DNA from: Acidobacteriota bacterium
GTDB lineage: Bacteria > Acidobacteriota > UBA6911 > JACQSX01
DNA: 5,576 bases
Assembly: GCA_016199665.1 (NCBI GenBank)
Contig: JACQGG010000244.1
Location: 1 to 5,576 of the forward strand
Direction of reading: 5' to 3'
A model generated the notes under the pieces. The model worked only from the letters and a program-made list of their open reading frames with translations. It made no database searches and was not told where the DNA came from. The position numbers and the translations under genes were made by a program. The stretch's first letter is position 1. The number at the start of each line of letters is the position of its first letter. This document shows positions 1 to 5,576 of the stretch, piece after piece.

Positions 1-192
1 AATGAACGCGAGGCCGCGAATAAGCGCGAGCCGCGAATGAACGCGAATAAACGCGGAGCCGCGAATGAACGCGAATAAACGCGGGGCCGCGAATGAACGC
101 GGGGCCGCGAATGAACGCGAATGAACGCGAGCCGCGAACGAACGCGAATAAATGCGAGCCGCGAATGAACGCGAATGAACGCGAATGGACGG
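1..192. repeat. Composite decamer tandem array
   Basis: Fourteen copies (the first cut by the window edge) of a decamer with consensus GAATGAACGC, variants GAATAAACGC, GAACGAACGC and GAATGGACGG, start at 1, 18, 35, 45, 63, 73, 91, 109, 119, 136, 146, 163, 173 and 183. Single, double or triple decamers alternate with a spacer GAGCCGC, GGAGCCGC or GGGGCCGC (seven spacers, at 10, 28, 55, 83, 101, 129 and 156). The common higher-order unit is two decamers plus one spacer, 27-28 bases. An isolated decamer (GAATGGACGC) lies at 232-241. Spacers of 7 and 8 bases break any fixed reading frame, so the Asn/Glu/Arg-rich translations are not credible proteins. Direct spaced repeats without unique spacers rule out CRISPR. 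Function is unknown. Confidence 0.93.
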
Positions 193-303
193 GAATCGAT
201 CCGGGAGTTGAACCGTGGTGTTTGGTGCTGCGAATGGACGCGCGCCTGCATGCTGCGGCCAGCGCAAGTTTGTCAACCGAACCGCGACCGACAGGGAGTC
301 CTC

Positions 304-419
304 ATGGGCCTGCGGCCCATCAAAAAGGATGAAAGTCGTTGTAATCAGATGGATTACGGCACTCTCCGGAGAGCGACTTCAACGGAGCGCGGAATCTCAA
401 TGAGTTAGCGCGCCGCTCT
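304..419 (+). other. Dense hairpin element with three-way junction; possible structured RNA
   Basis: Three structures follow one another. H1 is ATGGGCC (304-310), loop TGC, GGCCCAT (314-320). The junction is closed by AAGTCG (333-338) with CGACTT (374-379). It holds P2, GTAATC (341-346) with GATTAC (352-357), and P3, CTCT (362-365) with AGAG (370-373) around CCGG. In plus-strand RNA, U339-G359 and U340-G358 wobbles extend P2 so that it stacks directly on the closing stem, leaving only two bases (360-361) unpaired in the junction. H2 is GGAGCG (384-389) with CGCTCT (414-419), again using a G-U pair that exists only on the plus strand. No U-run follows H1, so it is not an ordinary terminator. 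It lies just past the 3' end of the minus-strand DUF2490 gene. I do not recognise a known RNA family, and transcription is not shown. Confidence 0.35.
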
Positions 420-433
420 GTGACGAACTTAGG

Positions 434-1087
434 CTAGAACTGGTAAGAGAACGTATAACCAATGACGTTGAAATCTTCATCCTTGGAAATGTGGCTGTCC
501 GTCAACATGTAGTAAGCGTCCAGCGACCACTTTTTCCAGTCCCGGCTTGCTCCCACATACATGCGAGTCTGGCGCCAGCGGCTGACCCGGGAGTCGTAAA
601 AAAACTCGTAGCTGGTGTAAAGATCCAGGTCTTTCCAGGGGGAAGGATGGCTCAGATAGTACTGCTCGCGGAACCGCCAGCTCGGCTTGTGATCCAGATT
701 TCGCAGGTCCACGCGGTGGCGATTCTGGAAGGTCCAGTTTGCCATTGTCAAAATGAAAGTGGCGTCGCCGCCGCCCCGAAATTCGCGAATGGTCCGGTCG
801 GGGGTGGGACGCCGGAGGTAGTACTGAAAAAAGGGAGCGAGTGAAAAGTGCCGGCCGGCCCGCCAGTTGACGTTCGTCCCGAGCTTCAGCGTGATAAAAC
901 GGCTGATATCGTCTCCGAACCTGGGGCTCACTTCGAGGATTTTCCACCGGATCCTGTCTGAAAGACGGCGGGAGATCTGAATTTCCGACCACTGCTGCTG
1001 TTCGGGCAGCCCCTGCGCCACCAGAGTTTCCCGGACCAGCCCGGTCGCAATCCAGGCCAGCACGATCAGGGTTTTTCTAAACGTCAA
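434..1087 (-). CDS. DUF2490 family outer-membrane beta-barrel protein
   Basis: The predicted protein is 217 aa from a TTG start. Residues 4-24 look like a signal peptide: an Arg-Lys pair, a hydrophobic stretch (TLIVLAWIATGLV), then cleavage near LVA|QG. The mature part alternates polar and hydrophobic residues with many aromatics. It carries DUF2490-like signatures: RLSDRIRWKILEVSPRFGDD near 41-60, NRHRVDLRNLDHKPSWRFREQ near 122-142 and SYEFFYD near 159-165. It ends YTFSYQF; a C-terminal Phe is the usual barrel assembly signal read by BamA. DUF2490 proteins are predicted outer-membrane barrels without an assigned function. An in-frame GTG at 1288 would add 67 Arg-rich residues and bury the signal peptide, so the later start with its Shine-Dalgarno is preferred. 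No neighbour on the same strand suggests a partner. The family call is from motif memory; the barrel call is firmer. Confidence 0.82.
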   Translation of the reverse strand: MTFRKTLIVLAWIATGLVRETLVAQGLPEQQQWSEIQISRRLSDRIRWKILEVSPRFGDDISRFITLKLGTNVNWRAGRHFSLAPFFQYYLRRPTPDRTIREFRGGGDATFILTMANWTFQNRHRVDLRNLDHKPSWRFREQYYLSHPSPWKDLDLYTSYEFFYDSRVSRWRQTRMYVGASRDWKKWSLDAYYMLTDSHISKDEDFNVIGYTFSYQF

Positions 1088-1093
1088 AATCAA

Positions 1094-1102
1094 TCCCTTC
1101 TT
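1094..1102 (-). promoter_or_regulatory. Ribosome binding site that sets the DUF2490 start
   Basis: The minus strand reads AAGAAGGGA, then six bases, then TTG (1087-1085). The spacing is right for a Shine-Dalgarno, and the TTG directly precedes the Arg-Lys and hydrophobic signal peptide. A second TTG at 1093-1091 abuts the site and is too close to use. This argues for a non-ATG start here rather than the far-upstream GTG. Confidence 0.6.
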
Positions 1103-1168
1103 TGGAGCAATCTTTTCGGCGCGTGCATGCGCCGGCGTTCGGCACCTGTATGGAGCGAGTGAACGCAA

Positions 1169-1197
1169 ATCATCCGCAGTTTGTCCAGGTTTGTCAA
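1169..1197 (-). promoter_or_regulatory. Candidate sigma-70-type promoter for the DUF2490 gene
   Basis: On the minus strand a perfect TTGACA (1197-1192) is followed after exactly 17 bases by GATGAT (1174-1169), four of six matches to TATAAT. This would start transcription near 1162 and leave a 5' leader of roughly 75 bases before the TTG start at 1087. It lies between the broken upstream gene and the DUF2490 gene, where a promoter is needed. The -10 match is modest. Confidence 0.35.
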
Positions 1198-1284
1198 CCC
1201 GCCGAGACTCGGACGATTCAGTGGACACCTTACGGGCGGGACGGAAAATTGGACGGCCCGGATGCCGATGCCGGCCACTTTCAA

Positions 1285-1800
1285 TCACACGCCCGGTGAT
1301 GATCCTCTGTTGCGACCTGTCGGACAGAGAAAAAACCTCCGCGCATTCTCTGCATTGCTAAGGCTCAATTTATTGCCAGCCTGCGAAGCATCAGCAATCG
1401 GATCGGTGGCTGAGTTCATAACCACGGTGAGTTTGTTGCCGGGTGAATCCGTCCGGATGCCGACATTGCCATCACTGTTGGGTATAACGAAGCGGGAGGT
1501 GTCGTTTGGCGCCTCAATCACAAAGTTCACGGCGCTGTTTTGACCAATGTCTATGCCACTAGTCGAGCTGCTAAAACGGAACTGTGTGCCGCCGACGAAG
1601 TGCCCTAGCGAATCAGTTGCGTTACTTGTAAATGCTCCGAGCAGATTTGTCCCGGCGAACTCAAAATTATCTGGGAAAGCCTCAAACCTCCCGGCGTTTC
1701 CCTGGACCAAAAGCTTGGTACTCGCCGCTGGACCGGCCACTGGAAGAGATTTGCCTCGCTGGACCTGGAAAAGTCCGGTATCATTAAAGTTTTTATCATA
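1285..1800 (-). pseudogene. Truncated tail-fibre / S74-like repeat protein fragment
   Basis: Read on the minus strand, 1800 to 1285 gives about 171 open codons with protein-like composition: Gly, Ser, Asn and Thr rich, with phrases such as GLFQVQRG, TKLLVQGNAGRFEAF, GTQFRFSSSTSGIDIGQNSA and NFVIEAPNDTSRFVIPNSDG. At about 1424-1485 it carries GNVGIRTDSPGNKLTV, matching the GNVGIGTTSPxxKLxV signature common in phage tail fibres and bacterial surface proteins ahead of a chaperone (peptidase S74) domain. The Gly of GIGT is Arg here. The 5' end is missing: the frame runs on only as antisense of lepA, and no start with a Shine-Dalgarno is seen. The 3' end is also abrupt, with no S74 domain before the TGA at 1285-1287. 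I infer a remnant of a larger gene, cut at both ends; the parent function is not certain. Confidence 0.6.
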
Positions 1801-3600
1801 ATGGAATCCCAACACATTCGCAATTTCTCGATCATCGCTCATATCGACCACGGCAAATCGACGCTGGCGGATCGCATCCTGGAGTTGACGGGCGCCCTGA
1901 CGTCGCGTGAGATGTCCGACCAGGTGCTTGACGACATGGACCTGGAGCGCGAGCGCGGCATCACCATCAAGGCGCACTCCGTCCGGCTCAGTTACCTCTC
2001 CGGCACTGGACAGCCGTATGTCCTCAACCTGATCGACACGCCCGGTCATGTGGACTTCAGCTATGAAGTGTCCCGCAGCCTGTCCGCCTGCGAGGGAGCG
2101 GTGCTGGTCGTGGATACCTCCCAGGGAGTGGAAGCGCAGACGCTGGCCAACACGTATCTGGCTCTGGAGCACAATCTTGAAATCATTCCGGTTCTCAACA
2201 AGATCGATCTGCCCAGCGCGGATCCCGAGCGGGTCAAGGATCAAATTGAGAATATCATCGGGCTCAGCCGCGACGATTGCCTGCTGGCCTCGGCAAAGGC
2301 AGGTCAGGGGATCCGGGAAATTCTGGAAGCAGTGGTGGCGCGCATCCCTCCTCCGCAAGGAGCGTATGAGCGGCCCCTGAAAGCATTGATTTTCGACTCC
2401 TGGTTTGATGTTTACCGCGGGGTCATTGTGCTGGTGCGCGTGATTGACGGGACGATTGCGCCGAGAATGAAGATCCAGTTGATGTCCAATCAAAGGGTCT
2501 TTGAGGTAGAGCAGGTGGGGGTTCTGACCCCCAAGTTTCAGCCCATCGACCAATTGTCGGTGGGGGAAGTGGGATTTGTGGTCGCCAATATCAAGCAGGT
2601 TGCCGACACCAAGATCGGCGACACGATCACCGACGCCGGCCGGCCGACGGATTTGCCGTTTCCCGGCTTTCAGGAGATCAAGCCGATGGTGTTCTCCGGC
2701 CTCTATCCCATTGACTCGGCGCAGTACGAGAATTTGCGTGATGCCCTGGAGAAGCTGCGGCTCAATGATTCATCCTTCTTCTACGAGCCGGAAACATCGG
2801 CGGCTCTCGGCTTCGGATTTCGCTGCGGCTTTCTCGGCCTGCTGCACATGGAAATCATCCAGGCGCGGCTGGAACGGGAATTTGATCTGGAGCTGATTAC
2901 CACCGCTCCCGGCGTGCGATATCGCATCACCACCACCAAGGGAGAGATCCTCGAGGTCGAGAGCCCGGCCAAGTTGCCCGAGCCTCAGATGATCCGGGAG
3001 TTTGCAGAACCGATGATTCGTGCCATGATCTTGAGCCCGGACGAATACGTAGGCGGGATCTTGAAGCTTTGCGAAGAGCGACGCGGGGTGCAGAAGGTAT
3101 TCGAGTATGTGGCCACGGGCAGAGTGCTGCTGAGCTATGACCTGCCGCTCAACGAGATCGTGCTGGATTTTTACGACAAGCTGAAAAGCGTTTCGCGCGG
3201 GTACGCTTCGCTGGACTATCACTTTTCCAATTATCAGGAATCCGATTTGGTAAGGCTGGACATCCTGGTCAACGGAGAAGCGGTCGACGCTCTTTCGCTG
3301 ATTATTCATCGGGGCAACGCTTACCAGAAAGGACGAGCCCTGGTGGATAAGATGCGGGAGTTGATCCCGCGTCAACTGTTTGAAGTTGCCATACAGGCGG
3401 CCATCGGAAACAAAGTGATTGCGCGCCAGACGGTCAAGCCGCTGAAGAAGAACGTGATCGCCAAGTGCTACGGGGGCGATATCACCCGCAAGCGGAAGCT
3501 GCTGGAGAAGCAAAAAGAGGGAAAGAAGCGGATGAAGAGGGTGGGGAGTGTCGAGATCCCGCAAGAAGCCTTTCTGGCGGTGCTCAAGGTCGAGGAGTGA
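1801..3600 (+). CDS. lepA: Elongation factor 4 (LepA), ribosomal back-translocase GTPase
   Basis: This 599-aa protein equals the usual LepA length and is complete. The GTPase motifs are G1 AHIDHGKS (13-20), G2 RGIT (52-55), G3 DTPGH (79-83, with catalytic His83), G4 NKID (133-136) and G5 SAK (164-166). The family-specific block LERERGITIKAHSV lies at 48-61. The later half has the EF-G-like FGFRCGFLGLLHMEIIQARL segment, and the LepA-only C-terminal domain includes GNKVIARQTVKPLKKNVIAKC and CYGGDITRKRKLLEKQKEGKKRMK. LepA binds ribosomes in the cytoplasm (some pools on the membrane) and is tied to back-translocation and to 30S assembly or initiation. The ATG is fixed by homology, but no Shine-Dalgarno lies in the preceding 20 bases, which are very A+T rich (3 G/C). 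The only promoter-like sign is TATCAT at 1779-1784, without a good -35. It heads a tightly packed four-gene run. Confidence 0.98.
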   Translation: MESQHIRNFSIIAHIDHGKSTLADRILELTGALTSREMSDQVLDDMDLERERGITIKAHSVRLSYLSGTGQPYVLNLIDTPGHVDFSYEVSRSLSACEGAVLVVDTSQGVEAQTLANTYLALEHNLEIIPVLNKIDLPSADPERVKDQIENIIGLSRDDCLLASAKAGQGIREILEAVVARIPPPQGAYERPLKALIFDSWFDVYRGVIVLVRVIDGTIAPRMKIQLMSNQRVFEVEQVGVLTPKFQPIDQLSVGEVGFVVANIKQVADTKIGDTITDAGRPTDLPFPGFQEIKPMVFSGLYPIDSAQYENLRDALEKLRLNDSSFFYEPETSAALGFGFRCGFLGLLHMEIIQARLEREFDLELITTAPGVRYRITTTKGEILEVESPAKLPEPQMIREFAEPMIRAMILSPDEYVGGILKLCEERRGVQKVFEYVATGRVLLSYDLPLNEIVLDFYDKLKSVSRGYASLDYHFSNYQESDLVRLDILVNGEAVDALSLIIHRGNAYQKGRALVDKMRELIPRQLFEVAIQAAIGNKVIARQTVKPLKKNVIAKCYGGDITRKRKLLEKQKEGKKRMKRVGSVEIPQEAFLAVLKVEE

Positions 3601-3980
3601 TGTCTTCAGAGAGGCAAAAGGGCGAGGGCGCGATCGGCTGCGTCGTCATCCTGCTGCTGGCAATCCTTTTTGGCTACGGATCGTTTAAGGTGATTCCGGT
3701 GTATATCGACCGCATGAATTTCGACGAGGATCTGGCGCGGGAGGCCAGCCGCGCGGGGTCCAACCGCTGGCCGGATGAGAAGATAAAGCGGGACGTGGTG
3801 CAGATGGCCGACTTTCGCGGATTCCATCTTGCCGAAGAAGACATTACTGTTTCCCGGTCCGAGACATCGGGCGGAGAATTGCGAATCGAGGTCCGCTACT
3901 CGGTCCCGGTAGGTTTTCCCGGCTATGTCCATCTGTTTAAATTCCAGGCAAAGGCCGGCAGCCTGGTGGGCTCTTTCTAG
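3600..3980 (+). CDS. Small single-pass membrane protein, DUF4845-like
   Basis: The predicted protein is 126 aa. Residues 1-9 are polar with Arg5 and Lys7, residues 11-28 form one hydrophobic helix (AIGCVVILLLAILFGYGS), then comes KVIPVYIDRMNF, an amphipathic acidic/basic stretch, and a beta-rich end with VRYSVPVGFPGYVHLFKF. The pattern 'one helix, then K-[VIL]-[VI]-P-V-Y' followed by about 90 residues resembles DUF4845-type proteins. In Proteobacteria such genes sit near lepA, lepB and rnc. This link is inference. The positive N-terminus suggests a cytoplasmic N-end and an exported C-terminal domain. The ATG overlaps the lepA stop (TGATG at 3598-3602), with GAGGAG just before it, so translation is probably coupled to lepA. 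A longer reading starting at 3465 lies inside lepA and is rejected. Function unknown. Confidence 0.85.
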   Translation: MSSERQKGEGAIGCVVILLLAILFGYGSFKVIPVYIDRMNFDEDLAREASRAGSNRWPDEKIKRDVVQMADFRGFHLAEEDITVSRSETSGGELRIEVRYSVPVGFPGYVHLFKFQAKAGSLVGSF

Positions 3981-3983
3981 GCT

Positions 3984-4961
3984 ATGGCGCACATCCTGGT
4001 AACGGGCGGAGCGGGCTATGTGGGCGCGGTGGTGACGGCGCGCCTGCAGCAGGCCGGCCATTCGGCGACGGTGGTGGATAATTTGAGCACGGGACACCGC
4101 GCCGCGGTATCCGGCGCCAGGCTGGTGGAGGCCGATCTTGAGGATGATGCGGCGCTGGAAGGGATTTTCTCAGCGGAGAGTTTTGCCGGAGTCGTTCATT
4201 TCGCATCGCACTGCCGGGTGGAAGAGTCCATCGTCCATCCCGTCAAGTACTTTCGCGACAACGTCGGCGGCAGCCTCAAGCTGTTTGACGCCATGTTGAG
4301 GCACGGCGTCAAGGCGCTGGTATTCTCCAGCAGCTGCGCCGTCTACGGAGAGCCAAGTCAAGTCCCGATTACGGAGGATCAGCCGCTGGATCCCATCAAT
4401 CCGTACGGCGAGAGCAAATTGTTCGTGGAGCGGATTCTGAAAGCGTACCAACGCGCCTACGGGATGCGATCGGTTTCACTGCGCTATTTCAACGCCTGCG
4501 GCGCGGCCGTTGACGGGAGGCTTGGGGAATCCCATCATCCGGAGACTCACCTGATACCGCTGGTTCTGCGCGCCGCCGCGGACGGAGACTACGCATTGAC
4601 CCTTTTCGGCAATGACTACCCCACTCCCGACGGCACTTGCGTGCGGGACTACATTCACGTTGAAGACCTGGCCACGGCGCATCTGGCGGCGCTGAAGCGA
4701 TTGCTGGAAGGAATGGGGAGGGAGGTTTACAACATCGGAACCGGCAACGGGTTGAGTGTCCGACAGATCATTGAATCGGCGCAGCGCGTAACCGGCAGCA
4801 GGGTCCGGCATACCGTCGGTCCGCGCCGGGATGGAGACCCTCCGGTTCTGGTGGCGGATGCGTCGCGTGCGAAAAGCGCGCTGGGATGGACTCCGCGGTA
4901 TTCCGATCCTGCAACCATTCTGGGCACCGCCTGGAACTGGTTCCGGAACCCGCGCTACTGA
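3984..4961 (+). CDS. galE: UDP-glucose 4-epimerase
   Basis: The predicted protein is 325 aa, near the 338 of the E. coli enzyme. It is an extended short-chain dehydrogenase: the NAD-binding turn GGAGYVG is at 8-14, VDNLSTGH at 31-38, SSSCAVYG at 115-122 (Ser117 catalytic), and YGESK at 141-145 gives the catalytic Tyr141/Lys145 pair. The GalE hallmark NDYPTPDGTCVRDYIHVEDLA spans 210-230, and YNIGTGNGLSV is at 249-259. It interconverts UDP-glucose and UDP-galactose in the cytoplasm using bound NAD. Leu289 aligns with E. coli Tyr299, the residue that limits access of UDP-GlcNAc; a smaller side chain may widen the substrate range. The usual VGES of the substrate loop reads VEES (79-82). The ATG is 3 bases past the previous stop with only a weak upstream purine run, so translation probably depends on the upstream gene. 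Confidence 0.95.
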   Translation: MAHILVTGGAGYVGAVVTARLQQAGHSATVVDNLSTGHRAAVSGARLVEADLEDDAALEGIFSAESFAGVVHFASHCRVEESIVHPVKYFRDNVGGSLKLFDAMLRHGVKALVFSSSCAVYGEPSQVPITEDQPLDPINPYGESKLFVERILKAYQRAYGMRSVSLRYFNACGAAVDGRLGESHHPETHLIPLVLRAAADGDYALTLFGNDYPTPDGTCVRDYIHVEDLATAHLAALKRLLEGMGREVYNIGTGNGLSVRQIIESAQRVTGSRVRHTVGPRRDGDPPVLVADASRAKSALGWTPRYSDPATILGTAWNWFRNPRY

Positions 4962-4996
4962 AGATCTATTTTATGACATCGTGGGGAATCTGAATT

Positions 4997-5576
4997 ATGA
5001 GAATCCTGGTGACCGGAGGAGCGGGTTTTCTGGGCAGCCACTTGTGCGGAAGACTGCTGGAGCGGGGCGGGGAAGTTGTTTGCCTTGACAACTTCTTTTC
5101 AGGCTCCAAACAGAACATCGCCAAGTTTGTGGGGCACCCGCTGTTTGAGTTGATCCGGCATGACGTCATCCAGCCGATCCTCCTGGAGGTCGATCAGATT
5201 TACCACCTGGCCTGCCCGGCGTCGCCGGTTCACTATCAGTCCAATCCGGTCAAGACGGTGAAGACCAGCGTGTTGGGTACGCTCAACATGCTGGGGATGG
5301 CAAAGCGTGTCAAGGCGCGTATCCTGCAGGCTTCCACTTCCGAAGTCTATGGGGACCCTCAAGAACATCCGCAGAAAGAGGGCTATTGGGGCAACGTGAA
5401 TCCCATCGGCATCCGGAGCTGCTACGATGAAGGGAAGCGGCTGGCAGAGACGCTGATGATGGACTACCACCGCCAAAACCGCGTCGATATCCGGATTGTC
5501 CGAATCTTCAACACTTACGGGCCCAACATGGCCGAAAACGACGGGCGCGTCATCAGCAACTTCATCGTGCAGGCGC
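4997..5576 (+). CDS. uxs: UDP-glucuronate decarboxylase (UDP-xylose synthase), 3' end cut by window
   Basis: The first 193 codons are present and the frame is open to the window edge; the full family length is about 310-320 aa. The sequence shows the NAD-binding GGAGFLG at 7-13, the UXS-typical CLDNFFSGSKQNI at 29-41, ELIRHDV at 51-57, LACPASPVHYQ at 71-81, QASTSEVYGDP at 111-121, and SCYDEGKR at 141-148 with catalytic Tyr143 and Lys147. RIFNTYGPNM (169-178) and DGRVISNFIVQA follow. The enzyme oxidises UDP-glucuronate at C4 with NAD, loses CO2 and reduces the product to UDP-xylose. GGGGA at 4983-4987 lies nine bases before the ATG, a workable Shine-Dalgarno. The gap after galE is 35 bases. 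UDP-glucuronate must come from a UDP-glucose dehydrogenase, which is not in the window but is often adjacent. Confidence 0.96.
   Translation, partial: MRILVTGGAGFLGSHLCGRLLERGGEVVCLDNFFSGSKQNIAKFVGHPLFELIRHDVIQPILLEVDQIYHLACPASPVHYQSNPVKTVKTSVLGTLNMLGMAKRVKARILQASTSEVYGDPQEHPQKEGYWGNVNPIGIRSCYDEGKRLAETLMMDYHRQNRVDIRIVRIFNTYGPNMAENDGRVISNFIVQA

Noticed and set aside
195..225. tRNA T-arm-like GGTTCAACTCC on the minus strand
   Set aside because: The flanking bases do not form the 5-bp T stem and no acceptor or anticodon arms are present.
304..320. ATGGGCC-TGC-GGCCCAT hairpin as a rho-independent terminator
   Set aside because: On the plus strand it is followed by an A-run, not a T-run; on the minus strand the T-run precedes the stem instead of following it.
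325..380. Hammerhead ribozyme or group II intron domain V, suggested by GGATGAAAGTCG
   Set aside because: The CUGANGA box with a stem II and the domain V AGC triad with its paired partner are missing.
1..408. Short plus-strand open frames across the decamer array and the following stretch
   Set aside because: Their repeats of Asn-Ala-Asn-Glu-Arg come from the DNA array, whose 27-28 base unit does not keep frame; all three overlapping frames look alike and none has a ribosome binding site.
376..412. Integron attC site (CTTCAAC ... GTTAGCG)
   Set aside because: The outer boxes do not fit RYYYAAC / GTTRRRY and are not complementary to each other.
247..1199. Shared GTTTGTCAACC (268-278 and 1189-1199) plus TGCATGC on each side of the DUF2490 gene, as flanking direct repeats of a mobile unit
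   Set aside because: An 11-base match is expected by chance in a window this long, the spacing between the two shared words differs (21 versus 65 bases), and no transposase is present.
1843..2553. Minus-strand reading frame across the first half of lepA, continuous with the fibre fragment
   Set aside because: This part is antisense of conserved lepA codons; its composition is that of a shadow frame. Only the part left of 1800 looks like real protein.
2770..3564. 264-codon minus-strand open frame
   Set aside because: It lies entirely antisense to the lepA C-terminal half, with no start signal and no recognisable motif.
4962..4996. Internal promoter in the A+T-rich gap before the decarboxylase gene (TATTTT at 4967)
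   Set aside because: Only four of six -10 matches and no acceptable -35 at 16-18 bases.

Overview
The window reads as bacterial chromosome of fairly high G+C. The gene content (a DUF2490 barrel protein, a lepA followed by a small anchored protein, and a bacterial UDP-glucuronate decarboxylase) fits a soil-type Acidobacteriota or a neighbouring phylum. That placement is inference from protein character, not from a marker search.

Layout. Positions 1-192 are a composite tandem array of a decamer (consensus GAATGAACGC) punctuated by 7-8 base GC-rich spacers; it runs off the left edge. Positions 193-303 hold nothing recognisable. Positions 304-419 hold a dense set of hairpins, including a compact three-way junction that folds best as plus-strand RNA. 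The minus strand then carries a DUF2490 outer-membrane barrel gene (434-1087, probable TTG start) with a candidate promoter at 1169-1197. Upstream of it, also on the minus strand, is a broken piece of a tail-fibre-like gene with a 'GNVGIxTxSP' motif (1285-1800), which stops exactly where lepA begins.

From 1801 to the right edge, four plus-strand genes are packed head to tail: lepA (complete, 599 aa); a 126-aa single-helix membrane protein whose ATG overlaps the lepA stop; galE (UDP-glucose 4-epimerase, 3 bases later); and the first 193 codons of a UDP-glucuronate decarboxylase (UDP-xylose synthase), cut by the window end. The spacing suggests one operon joining a translation factor, a membrane protein and two nucleotide-sugar enzymes. 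The sugar enzymes would feed UDP-galactose and UDP-xylose into surface polysaccharide synthesis.

The best-supported parts are the four right-hand genes. The most unusual parts are the left-hand array, the structured element beside it, and the abrupt junction at about 1800, where lepA has no visible Shine-Dalgarno and meets a truncated gene. I see no clear evidence of a wholly new system. The structured element at 304-419 is the best candidate for something undescribed.
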